From NCBI GenBank assembly GCA_903822495.1, contig CAIJPD010000018.1:124001-188000 (forward strand): a DNA stretch of 64,000 bases, given 5' to 3'. Source of the DNA: an uncultured Chloroflexota bacterium. GTDB taxonomy: Bacteria; Chloroflexota; Limnocylindria; Limnocylindrales; CSP1-4. The notes beneath the pieces were generated by a model. The model saw only the letters and a list, made by a program, of their open reading frames with translations. It did no database searches and had not been told where the DNA came from. A program made the translations under genes and the position numbers. Numbering within the stretch: the stretch's first letter is position 1; each line of letters begins with the position of its first letter. This document shows, piece after piece, positions 57,077 through 64,000 of the stretch.

Positions 57077-57520
57077 GTGCGCCGCGTGACCGTGCCCAAG
57101 AACCAGTTGATGCTCATCGCCGGCCTCGTCTGGTGCGCGGCGGGCACGATGGTCGTCCTCATCGGCCTGCCCCTCGAGCTGCAGCTGGCGCCACACGAGG
57201 TGATCCTGATCCCGCTGGCCGTGGCCATCTTCCTGGCCTTCTACCTGTTCGTCTTCTCGCGGCTGGTCAACAAGCACAAGAGCCGGATCCGGGCAACGAC
57301 CGAAGAGCGACTGCCGTTCTGGCACTTCTTCAATCGATCGTCATGGATCGTCATGGCCGTGATGATGGGCGGCGGCATGGCGCTCCGGCTCAGCCACGTG
57401 ATGCCCGACGACATGATCGCCTTCTTCTACAGCGGGCTGGGCCTGGCGCTGTTCATCTGCGGCCTCCGCTTCCTGGTGATCTTCGTTCGGAAGGACGTCC
57501 TGGACTCGCCCGCGGGCTGA
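57077..57520 (+). CDS. Membrane protein, four helices, unknown function
   Basis: A 147-residue membrane protein. Four hydrophobic segments are clear: LMLIAGLVWCAAGTMVVLIG, VILIPLAVAIFLAFYLFVF, SSWIVMAVMMGGGMALRL and MIAFFYSGLGLALFICGL. Between helices 2 and 3 lies the basic loop RLVNKHKSRIRATTEERLPFW. No family recognised. Start is the GTG at 57077 (AGGAG ten bases upstream) or the GTG at 57086. It follows the PLP enzyme gene by 43 bases and is probably the last gene of that unit. Confidence 0.7.
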   Translation: MRRVTVPKNQLMLIAGLVWCAAGTMVVLIGLPLELQLAPHEVILIPLAVAIFLAFYLFVFSRLVNKHKSRIRATTEERLPFWHFFNRSSWIVMAVMMGGGMALRLSHVMPDDMIAFFYSGLGLALFICGLRFLVIFVRKDVLDSPAG

Positions 57521-57565
57521 GCCTCGCCAGCGACCGCGCCCCGCCACGGCGCGCCGCCCACGGCG

Positions 57566-58297
57566 TCAGCGGGCGCGGCGGAAGCGCCCCACGAACGCCT
57601 GCCGGTACCAGTGGAGGTAGTGGGGCAGCCATGCCCGAAGCTTGAAGTTGCTCTGCCCGGCGGCCCGGTCCGTCCAGACGGTGGGCAGCTCCGCCACCCG
57701 GCGGCCGGCCAGCGTCGCCTTGACCGTCAGCTCCAGCGCCAGCTCGAAGCCGGCCTGGCTCTCGATGGTGATCGAGTCGAGGAAGCGGCGCGAGTAGAGC
57801 TTGAAGTTGTTGGTGGGGTCGTGGGTGGTCACGCCGGCGAACCAGTGGAGGCTGAGGCCCGCCAGCCGGCTCAGCGTCCGCTTGATCAAAGGCCCGCCGT
57901 CCTGGCGCCCGCCCCGCATGTAGCGCGACGCGGACACGACGTCCGCCCCGTCCCGCGCCAGCGTCACCATGCCGTCCACAATCCTCGGCTCGTCGGAGCC
58001 GTCGGCCATCGAGACCAGGATGTACTCGCCCCGCGCGTCGGCGATACCGGCGCGCATCGCCTTGAGGACGCCGCGGCCCAGGTCGTTGCGCAGGCCGCGC
58101 AGCCCGGGAATCTCCGGGACCAGCCGCTCAACCACGGGGCGCGTGGTGTCGCCGTCGAAGTCCCAGACCACGATCAGCTCATGCGGCGTCCGAACGCCCG
58201 CGGAGAGGCCGCGCAGCACCGGGACCACCGATTCGCCCTCGTTGTAGACGGGCAGGACGATCGAGAGCTGGGGAATGGCTGGGGCGCCCGGGCTCAT
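57566..58297 (-). CDS. Family 2 glycosyltransferase
   Basis: A 243-residue glycosyltransferase of the dolichol-phosphate-mannose synthase type. It starts PQLSIVLPVYNEGESVVPVL; the nucleotide-sugar DxD motif is in IVVWDFDGDTT, and MADGSDEPRIVDGMV follows. GVTTHDPTNNFKLYSRRFL and DRAAGQSNFKLRAWLPHYL are typical late blocks. No C-terminal helices, so it is probably peripheral to the membrane. I chose the ATG at 58297; the open frame upstream has no similarity. Last gene of a glycan-related run on the minus strand. Confidence 0.88.
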   Translation of the reverse strand: MSPGAPAIPQLSIVLPVYNEGESVVPVLRGLSAGVRTPHELIVVWDFDGDTTRPVVERLVPEIPGLRGLRNDLGRGVLKAMRAGIADARGEYILVSMADGSDEPRIVDGMVTLARDGADVVSASRYMRGGRQDGGPLIKRTLSRLAGLSLHWFAGVTTHDPTNNFKLYSRRFLDSITIESQAGFELALELTVKATLAGRRVAELPTVWTDRAAGQSNFKLRAWLPHYLHWYRQAFVGRFRRAR

Positions 58298-58353
58298 GGG
58301 TTGGGCCGCGGCAGCCTCGCCCGGCGCTCGAAGGCCCGGCGCTTCCTGCCCTG

Positions 58354-59376
58354 TCACAGCCGACCGGCCTCCAGCTCCTCCCGGATCCACGGCACCACCT
58401 CGCCCAGCATGGTGTCGAGCGGCGTGGCGGCCTCGAAGCCCAGGATCTCGCGGGCCTTTCGAACGTCCGGCACGCGCATCTGGACGTCGTGTTCGAACGG
58501 TGGGTCGGACACGTAACGGAAGGGCCGCGCCGGGCCGTGGACCTGGCGCCAGACCGCTTCGGCCAACTCCAGCACGGTCGTGCTGGCGGCGGTGGAGAGG
58601 TTGAAGTCGTCGTTCACCGCCGCGGGCGACTCCATCGCCAGCCGGATCCCGCGCGCCAGGTCGCCGCCGTACGTGTAGTGGCGGACCTGGCTGCCGTCGC
58701 CCAGGATGTGGAGCGGATCCTGGCCCTTGAGCGTCTTGAGGACCAGGTCCGGCACCACGTGGCTGAGCGCCAGCTTGACGTTGCCGCTCATCACGTCCGT
58801 GTCGCGCAACGCCCGGCGTTCGCCGATGCCCACGCAGTTGAACGGTCGGACAATGGTGTACGGGAGCTGGTACTGCTCCCACGCGCCGCGGGCGAAGTAC
58901 TCCGAGGCCAGCTTCTGGAAGCCGTAGGTGCTGACCGGCGGCGGCGAGCTGAGCTGCGCGCCCTCGGGCGTGGGGAAGATGGTCGCGGATTCGAACACCA
59001 TCGACGAGCTGATGACCGTGATCCGCGCCAGGTGCCCGGACCGACGGGCCGCGATGGCGGCGTCGAACGTGGCCGCAAGGATCCGCTCGTTCTCGGCCAG
59101 CAGGTCGTAGGCGAACTCGTGGAAGTAGCTGATCCCGCCGATCATCGCGGCCGCCGCCACCACCTGGTCACAGTCCGCCGCCAGGTCGCGCAGCAGCGCC
59201 GCGTCCTTGGCGTCGCCCTCCACGAACCGGTAGCGGGGATGGCCGTCGTACGACTTGGCGAGATGCCCGTACTTGCTGAAGTTGTCGACACCCACCACCT
59301 CGTGGCCGGCCTCCAGGAGGTCGGGCACCAGGTAGCCGTTGATGAAGCCGGCGGCCCCGGTGACCAGGATCCTCAC
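58354..59376 (-). CDS. NAD-dependent sugar epimerase/dehydratase
   Basis: A 340-residue short-chain dehydrogenase-type nucleotide-sugar enzyme. The N-terminal nucleotide-binding motif is VTGAAGFINGYL; the usual final Gly-Gly pair is read as TGAAGF. The catalytic YGFQK (Y-x-x-x-K) follows SSSMVFESATIFPTPE. RPFNCVGIGE and GDGSQVRHYTYGGDLARGI are typical of UDP-glucose 4-epimerase relatives. Product unknown: epimerase or dehydratase. The GTG at 59376 is chosen (GTG 59382 is possible). The following GT2 and the dehydrogenase upstream suggest surface polysaccharide or glycolipid synthesis. Confidence 0.88.
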   Translation of the reverse strand: MRILVTGAAGFINGYLVPDLLEAGHEVVGVDNFSKYGHLAKSYDGHPRYRFVEGDAKDAALLRDLAADCDQVVAAAAMIGGISYFHEFAYDLLAENERILAATFDAAIAARRSGHLARITVISSSMVFESATIFPTPEGAQLSSPPPVSTYGFQKLASEYFARGAWEQYQLPYTIVRPFNCVGIGERRALRDTDVMSGNVKLALSHVVPDLVLKTLKGQDPLHILGDGSQVRHYTYGGDLARGIRLAMESPAAVNDDFNLSTAASTTVLELAEAVWRQVHGPARPFRYVSDPPFEHDVQMRVPDVRKAREILGFEAATPLDTMLGEVVPWIREELEAGRL

Positions 59377-59428
59377 GCGCGCACCCCCATGGCCGGGCGC
59401 CGCCCGGAGCGCCAAACCGTCGAGTCGA

Positions 59429-60643
59429 TCACAACACGATCCCCTTCCCCATGGCACCCCACACGTCGACGATGTCGCGGCCGTCCAGTTGGAGCCCCTG
59501 GTAGTCCCGGTGCGGGGCACCCAGGATCAGCAACTCGCTCCTGGCCACCACCTCGTCGAGGGGAAGGAGCCGGTCGTCCTCGACGTACGGGTCCGTGCAC
59601 AGGACCTCGGCGCCGGCCCAGCGCAGGAGCTTGCGGAGCTTGTAGCTGAGCGACGCCCGCGTGTCGTCCGATTCGGCCTTGAAGGCCATCCCCAGGATCC
59701 CGATGGTGCGGCCCGAGAGCGATCCGCAGCGGCGCTCCAGCGCCGACACGATGTAGGCCGGCAGGCCCTCGTTGACCTGCATCGCGGCCTGGCCCAGCGG
59801 GAAGTGGTCGCTGGTGAACGCCGCCAGCTGCATGCAGTCCTTGAACAGGCACGGGCCGGCCGCGAAGCCGGGGCCCGGCAAGTCGCGCGCCCGGGGGTAG
59901 TCCTGGCGGATAGCGTTGAGGACGTTGCCGTAGTCCACGCCCGCGGCGTGGCTGATCATGAAGAACTGGTTGGCCACCGCGAACTTCATGTAGCGCCACG
60001 TGTTGGTGAGCAGCTTGGCCAGCTCCGCCTCGCGGGTGGAGGTCCGGACGATCTTGTCGGTCAGGTGGCGGAAGAGCGCCTCCGCGCGGTCGCCCGCCGC
60101 CGCGTCGTCCGCGCCCACGATCTGGGGCAGCGAGGAGAGCTCCTCCAGCGCGTGGCCTTCGGCGATCCGCTCAGGGCAGACGGCGATGTCCACCTCGCAG
60201 CCGCGGGCCCGAAGGTCAGCCGCGACCCGCGCCGTGGTCCCCGGGTAGACGGTGCTGCGGAGCACGACCAGCGCGCCGGGCCGCAGGTCCGCGGCGATCT
60301 GGTCCACGGCCCGCTCGAACACCGTGGTCGACGGGTTCAGGAACTCATCCACCGGGGTGCCGATCACGACGATGACGATGTGGCTGCGGCCGAGCATCGC
60401 CGCGTCGTCGTCGAGGTGGAGCCTGCCGCTGGGCAGCACCTCGCGAAGCAGCTGACCGGCGCCGGCCTCCGCGAACGGCACCTCGCCGCGGCCGATCCGG
60501 TCGAGCGTGGGACGACTGGTGTCGTAGATCCCCACCCGCAACCCGGCGGCGCACAGGGCCAGGCTCAGCGGCAGGCCAACGTGGCCGCCGCCGCCCAGCA
60601 CCACGACGTCGAGGTCGGGGGCGGGCAGATCGGTAGATGGCAT
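59429..60643 (-). CDS. Nucleotide-sugar dehydrogenase (UDP-glucose/ManNAc type)
   Basis: A 404-residue enzyme that oxidises a UDP-sugar to the uronic acid in two steps with NAD+. The Rossmann motif is VVLGGGGHVGLPLSLALCAAG, IGTPVDEF is conserved, and the catalytic Cys265 is in GPGFAAGPCLFKDC, where most family members have GGxCxPKD; the Pro is replaced by Phe. The last third is the UDP-binding domain (GRTIGILGMAFKAESDDTR). Resembles WecC/ManNAc dehydrogenase more than UDP-glucose dehydrogenase, but the sugar is uncertain. The start at 60643 follows TATGCT by seven bases. Confidence 0.87.
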   Translation of the reverse strand: MPSTDLPAPDLDVVVLGGGGHVGLPLSLALCAAGLRVGIYDTSRPTLDRIGRGEVPFAEAGAGQLLREVLPSGRLHLDDDAAMLGRSHIVIVVIGTPVDEFLNPSTTVFERAVDQIAADLRPGALVVLRSTVYPGTTARVAADLRARGCEVDIAVCPERIAEGHALEELSSLPQIVGADDAAAGDRAEALFRHLTDKIVRTSTREAELAKLLTNTWRYMKFAVANQFFMISHAAGVDYGNVLNAIRQDYPRARDLPGPGFAAGPCLFKDCMQLAAFTSDHFPLGQAAMQVNEGLPAYIVSALERRCGSLSGRTIGILGMAFKAESDDTRASLSYKLRKLLRWAGAEVLCTDPYVEDDRLLPLDEVVARSELLILGAPHRDYQGLQLDGRDIVDVWGAMGKGIVL

Positions 60644-60650
60644 CGCCGAG

Positions 60651-60656
60651 AGCATA
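60651..60656 (-). promoter_or_regulatory. -10 box, leaderless start of nucleotide-sugar dehydrogenase gene
   Basis: TATGCT on the minus strand, seven bases before the ATG at 60643. Confidence 0.55.
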
Positions 60657-60690
60657 GCCGCTGACCCCGTCGAACCGGGCCACGCTCGGC

Positions 60691-61809
60691 TCACGGGTAG
60701 TACTGCCACGCCCTCTGGAGGATTCCGAGGTTGAGCGCCGCGGCGGCGCCGGCGAGCGGCACCAGCCAGCGCCAGTCCGGGATCCGGATGCGCGACGCGC
60801 CAAGGCCGAACGCGAGGAAGAAGCCGTCGATGTAGATGTAGCGGCTGGCGTCGGAGTACTCCACCGTCTGCGCCGACCGGAACAGGCTGAGCGCCATGAA
60901 CATCACGACGATGGCAATGGCGAACGACGCGAGCGCCGGATCGGGCCGCGGACGCCGCTCGATCACCCACAGGACGCCGGCCGCCAGGATCGCGGCGCCG
61001 TACGTCTTGCCGAGGCCGGTCAGGCCACCCACGCCGGCGGTCAGGCCCACGGCGGTGTAGGGCACGATGTTGGGGGTGATCGCGAACCCGCCATCCCCGC
61101 CCGAGCCGTGGATTCCCAGCTCCAGGAACCAGAGGCCCCAGAGCACCAGCACCGGAGCCAGCCCGACGATCAGGCGCCAGCGGCCGGTGAACAGGTACCA
61201 CAGGCCCAGCGCGCCGACGAGGAAGAGGCCGGCGTTGGACGAGGCCACGGCGATGGCCATGAGGATACCCACGGTCGCCACGCGCGGCCAGGACGCGTGC
61301 TCCGCGGTGGACAGCCACGTGGCGACCAGGCCGCACAGCAGCGGGATGGTGTACAGGATCTGCCAGGGCATCAGCAGGTCGTAGTGCGCCGAGCCCAGGA
61401 GCCCCAGCGGCAGGGCGAAGGCGAAGCCCGGGCGGGGTCCGAGGCGCACCGTGAGGAAGAGCGCCGTCCCGGTCGCCAGGACCACGTGGGTCGCCAGCAG
61501 CAGGGCCAGCAACACCGCGGGGGTCTGGTTGAGGCTCCACAGGAAGATGGGGACCGCGTCGAGATGCTCATGGAAGGGCGCCAGGAGCGTGTCGATCGTC
61601 AGCGGAAGGCGTTCCACCAGCACCGCCGCGCCGTCGTCCCAGATGGGGACGTTGCGCTTGACCACCCACAGGCCCAGCGAGAGTGCCAGCGTCGGGAGGC
61701 CGACGCCCAGCACGGCCGCCAGTTGCGGTCCCGTGAGGCGGAGGAACAGGGGTTGATCGCTCAGCAGCCGGGCCCAGCCGGCCAGCGCTCGCCCTTTCAG
61801 CGCGGTCAT
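60691..61809 (-). CDS. Multi-helix membrane protein, possible glycosyltransferase
   Basis: A 372-residue protein with nine to ten helices. After LLSDQPLFLRLTGPQ, the first helix LAAVLGVGLPTLALSLGLWVV is followed by a loop with NVPIWDDGAAVLVER and PFHEHLDAVPIFLWSLN. The acidic pair DD and the HEH segment in the first large loop resemble the layout of membrane glycosyltransferases (GT-C), but I cannot name a family. It lies upstream of the sugar-dehydrogenase gene on the same strand and carries its own TATGAT box six bases before the ATG, so it may be separately transcribed. Confidence 0.72.
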   Translation of the reverse strand: MTALKGRALAGWARLLSDQPLFLRLTGPQLAAVLGVGLPTLALSLGLWVVKRNVPIWDDGAAVLVERLPLTIDTLLAPFHEHLDAVPIFLWSLNQTPAVLLALLLATHVVLATGTALFLTVRLGPRPGFAFALPLGLLGSAHYDLLMPWQILYTIPLLCGLVATWLSTAEHASWPRVATVGILMAIAVASSNAGLFLVGALGLWYLFTGRWRLIVGLAPVLVLWGLWFLELGIHGSGGDGGFAITPNIVPYTAVGLTAGVGGLTGLGKTYGAAILAAGVLWVIERRPRPDPALASFAIAIVVMFMALSLFRSAQTVEYSDASRYIYIDGFFLAFGLGASRIRIPDWRWLVPLAGAAAALNLGILQRAWQYYP

Positions 61810-61815
61810 CGCCGG

Positions 61816-61821
61816 ATCATA
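61816..61821 (-). promoter_or_regulatory. -10 box, leaderless start of membrane protein gene
   Basis: TATGAT on the minus strand, six bases before the ATG at 61809. Confidence 0.6.
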
Positions 61822-61938
61822 CGGGCCGGGACAAGCGGTGAGGCGCCGTCGGCGCCCCGTCGGCCGAAGCGGGCGGCCTGATGGCCCAGGCGGGCGGCCG
61901 AACGCGTTCGTCTGCCGGGGAGATGCGACCGCTCCCGC

Positions 61939-61944
61939 TACCAT
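61939..61944 (+). promoter_or_regulatory. -10 box, leaderless start of AlkZ-like gene
   Basis: TACCAT, seven bases before the ATG at 61952. Confidence 0.5.
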
Positions 61945-61951
61945 CCGCCCG

Positions 61952-63082
61952 ATGCGTCTCACCGCCCGCCAGCTCAATCGCGCCCTCCTCGACCGCCAGC
62001 TCCTGCTCCACCGCGCGCCGCTGACCGCCGAGGAGGGCGTGCGGCGAGCCACGGCCCTGCAGGCGCAGGAGCCCGCGTCTCCCTACCTCGCACTCTGGAA
62101 CCGGCTGGAGGCCTTCGAGCCCGCCGACCTCCAGGCCGCGTTCGAGCGCCGCGCCGTGGTCAAGGCCACGCTGATGCGGATCACGCTCCACGCCGTGCAC
62201 GCCGACGACTACCCGCCGTTCCACGCCGCCATGCTGCCCAGCCTCCGCGCGGCGCGCCTCAACGACCGGCGCTTCAAGGTGGGCGGCCGAACGATCGACG
62301 ACGCCGACGCGGTCCTCCCTGGCGTATTGGACTTCGCGGTCCAGCCCCGGACCCGGCCCCAGATGGAGGCCCACCTGGAGACCCGCGGCGAGACCGCCGG
62401 CCAGCAGCTCTGGTGGGCGTACCGGACGTTCGCACCGCTCCACCACGCGCCGACCAGCGGTCCCTGGTCGTTTGGCGCCCGGTCGGCCTACGTCGCGGCG
62501 CCGCGGACGCTGCCCCAGGCGGAGCGCGAGGCCTCGGCGGCGCAGCTGGCCCGGCGGTTCCTCGCGGGATTCGGCCCGGCGACCCCGCTGGACCTGGTCC
62601 AGTTCACGATGCTGACCCGCCCGGTGGCGCGCGCCGCCTTCGCGGCCCTGGGCACGGACCTGGTGGAGCACGAGGGGCCCCACGGCGAGACGGTCTTCGA
62701 CCTGGCCGGCGCAACGATTCCGGACGAGGACGCGCCGGCACCGCCCCGCCTGCTCCCGATGTGGGACCTCACGCTCCTGGCCCACGCGGATCGGAGCCGG
62801 ATCATCCCGCCGGAGCATCGCGCCCATCTCATCCGCCGGAACGGCGACGTGCTGCCCGCGCTCCTCGTGGACGGCCGGGTGGCCGGAGTCTGGCGACCAG
62901 TCGACGGCGGCATCGAAGCCACGGCCTTCGAACCCCTCGCGGATGACGACTGGGCGGGGCTGGAGGCCGAGGCGCGCGGGCTGGTGGCGTTCCTGGCGGG
63001 GCGTGACCCGCAGGTCTATCGCCGCTACGGCCACTGGTGGGGGACGTTGCCCGCCGCGGAGGTCCGCGTCCTGGACGGTTGA
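61952..63082 (+). CDS. AlkZ-like DNA glycosylase (HTH_42 family)
   Basis: A 376-residue winged-helix protein of the AlkZ/YcaQ family. In Streptomyces AlkZ these enzymes unhook interstrand crosslinks through a Gln-x-Gln motif at Gln37 and Gln39; here ATALQAQEPASPYLALWNRL has Gln37 and Gln39 at the same positions. RFLAGFGPATPLDLVQFT and RLLPMWDLTLLAHADRSRI, with LLVDGRVAGVWRP near the end, are family blocks. The upstream open frame has no similarity. It could repair crosslinks or bulky alkylation adducts; no toxin gene cluster is beside it, so a general repair role is more likely (inference). Confidence 0.87.
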   Translation: MRLTARQLNRALLDRQLLLHRAPLTAEEGVRRATALQAQEPASPYLALWNRLEAFEPADLQAAFERRAVVKATLMRITLHAVHADDYPPFHAAMLPSLRAARLNDRRFKVGGRTIDDADAVLPGVLDFAVQPRTRPQMEAHLETRGETAGQQLWWAYRTFAPLHHAPTSGPWSFGARSAYVAAPRTLPQAEREASAAQLARRFLAGFGPATPLDLVQFTMLTRPVARAAFAALGTDLVEHEGPHGETVFDLAGATIPDEDAPAPPRLLPMWDLTLLAHADRSRIIPPEHRAHLIRRNGDVLPALLVDGRVAGVWRPVDGGIEATAFEPLADDDWAGLEAEARGLVAFLAGRDPQVYRRYGHWWGTLPAAEVRVLDG

Positions 63083-63108
63083 CGCGCCGGCGCCGCGAGC
63101 TCGCCGTC

Positions 63109-64000
63109 CTAGGCTCGCTCCGCCGCCAGGTCGATCGCCAGGAGCGCCGCGTCGAAGATATGGTCGGCGTCGATCCCCGCGGACGCGTACAGGTCCGCCA
63201 GCCGGCCAGATTGGCCAAACGTGTCCACGCCCAGCGGGACGACCGGAGCGCCGTTGACGCCGCCCAGGAACGAGAGTGCGTGGGATGCCGCGTCGTGGAC
63301 CGTCACGATCGGCGTCCGCCGCGAGCCGGCCGGGAAGAGCGTGTCCAGATGCGCCGGCCCACCACCCCGCGGACCGCGGGCGCCGCGCAGCCCCCGGTCA
63401 TGGAGCTCCGCGGATAGTCGATCCGGCGACGAGACCACGACCAGGTCCGCGGCCACCTCCTCGCGCTGCAGCTCACGCACTGCGGCCACGGCCTCGGGCA
63501 GCACGGCGCCGGTGCCGACCACCGTGACGCGGGGAGCATCGGCCGGGAGCGGCCGGCCATCGGGGAGACGCGCCTCGGAGGCCTCCAGGAGCCGATACCC
63601 GCCAGCGATCACCTGCCGCCGCCACTCGGCCACGCCGAGGCGATCGAGGACGGGGGCGGCCAACGCCTGGTCGATGGTCCGTGTCGTCAGCCGCAGGTAC
63701 GTCGCGAAGCCGCCGGTGGGCTCCAGCACGCCCCGGATCCCCTCCGCCAGCAGCCAGCCCACCTCCTGGGCGAACGCCGGCTCGTACGCGTGGAGGCCCG
63801 GCAGCTCGATCCCCAGCGAGGGCGTCACCGACGACTGGTGCGCCCCGCCTTCGGGCGCCAGCGAGACACCCGACGGAGTGCCGACCACGACGAACCGCGC
63901 GCCGACGTACAGCGCGTAGATGAAGGCGTCGAGGCCGCGCGCCACGAACGGGTCGTAGACGGTCCCGATGGGGACCAGTGGCTCGTCGAACAGCTCGGCC
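63109..64000 (-). CDS. Transketolase-like / pyruvate dehydrogenase E1-type enzyme, C-terminal part
   Basis: The gene runs off the window end; about 296 C-terminal residues are visible. It belongs to the thiamine diphosphate enzymes of the transketolase/E1 superfamily: pyrimidine-domain segments FIYALYVGARFVVVGTPSG, LAPEGGAHQSSVTPSLGIE and PGLHAYEPAFAQEVGWLLAEG, then a C-terminal transketolase domain with VTVVGTGAVLPEAVAAV and GVDTFGQSGRLADLYASAGI. The APEGGAHQS segment resembles homodimeric pyruvate dehydrogenase E1 more than transketolase, but the substrate cannot be fixed without the N-terminus. Convergent with the AlkZ-like gene, 26 bases apart. Confidence 0.8.
   Translation of the reverse strand, partial: AELFDEPLVPIGTVYDPFVARGLDAFIYALYVGARFVVVGTPSGVSLAPEGGAHQSSVTPSLGIELPGLHAYEPAFAQEVGWLLAEGIRGVLEPTGGFATYLRLTTRTIDQALAAPVLDRLGVAEWRRQVIAGGYRLLEASEARLPDGRPLPADAPRVTVVGTGAVLPEAVAAVRELQREEVAADLVVVSSPDRLSAELHDRGLRGARGPRGGGPAHLDTLFPAGSRRTPIVTVHDAASHALSFLGGVNGAPVVPLGVDTFGQSGRLADLYASAGIDADHIFDAALLAIDLAAERA

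Overview
The window is a 64 kb piece of a very GC-rich bacterial chromosome (about 70% G+C by eye), densely coded on both strands. It has about 57 supportable protein genes, no rRNA or tRNA that I can see, no insertion sequence and no CRISPR array. Third codon positions are almost all G or C, so long mirror-image ORFs lie antisense to most real genes; these are left out. Gene content (split transhydrogenase, actinobacterial-type adenosine deaminase, SCO4226-like protein, AlkZ-like glycosylase, many isolated housekeeping genes) suggests a high-GC member of Chloroflexota, perhaps a Limnocylindria-like lineage, or less likely an actinobacterium. That placement is inference; no marker here settles it.

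Layout. 1-4.3 kb (+): end of argB, then argR and argG, then an ABC exporter. 4.4-17.6 kb (-): pntB and the membrane part of PntA, a TM2 protein, add, argH, then a tightly packed run read from 17.6 down to 9.7 kb: full-length aldehyde dehydrogenase, half-length aldehyde dehydrogenase, YibE/F protein, glycerol kinase, a 49-residue coupled ORF, and an ABC ATPase with its permease. 17.7-24.6 kb: divergent secreted GH5 glycosidase and S8 protease, a Hint-domain lipoprotein, a dienelactone-hydrolase-like protein, a small membrane protein and deoC. 24.6-31.3 kb: a 970-residue LuxR-type ATPase regulator divergent from a DUF4242 gene, a camelysin/TasA-like secreted protein and its SipW-like signal peptidase, then an S9 peptidase. 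31.4-39.7 kb: a DNA-ligase-like pseudoenzyme, an MFS transporter, a small membrane protein, a two-component pair, two unknown genes and a NatAB-like ABC exporter. 39.8-50.5 kb: a P-type ATPase, DUF971, YbjQ, fluC, an orphan PhoR-like kinase, a PhoU-like DUF47 protein, a lipoprotein, proS and a Pit phosphate transporter. 50.6-57.5 kb: gltX, a DtxR-family regulator, a J-domain protein, asparaginase, upp and a threonine dehydratase-like enzyme. 57.6-61.8 kb: a small glycan cluster. 62-64 kb: an AlkZ-like glycosylase and the end of a pyruvate dehydrogenase E1-like gene.

How the genes work together. Themes are arginine synthesis (argB, argR, argG, argH), nucleoside and deoxyribose salvage (add, deoC, upp, with aldehyde dehydrogenases able to oxidise the acetaldehyde from DeoC), phosphate uptake (PhoR-like kinase, DUF47, Pit), and export or surface functions.

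The most striking window-wide signal is regulatory. At least 16 genes that begin a transcription unit carry a TAnnnT-like -10 box ending only 6-9 bases before the start codon, with no Shine-Dalgarno sequence. This predicts leaderless mRNAs. Genes inside operons instead have Shine-Dalgarno sequences or overlapping stop/start codons. Other points of interest are the ligase-like protein that has lost its catalytic lysines, a perfect 26-bp dyad in the promoter of the large LuxR-type regulator, and a transhydrogenase locus with no gene for the NAD(H)-binding subunit.
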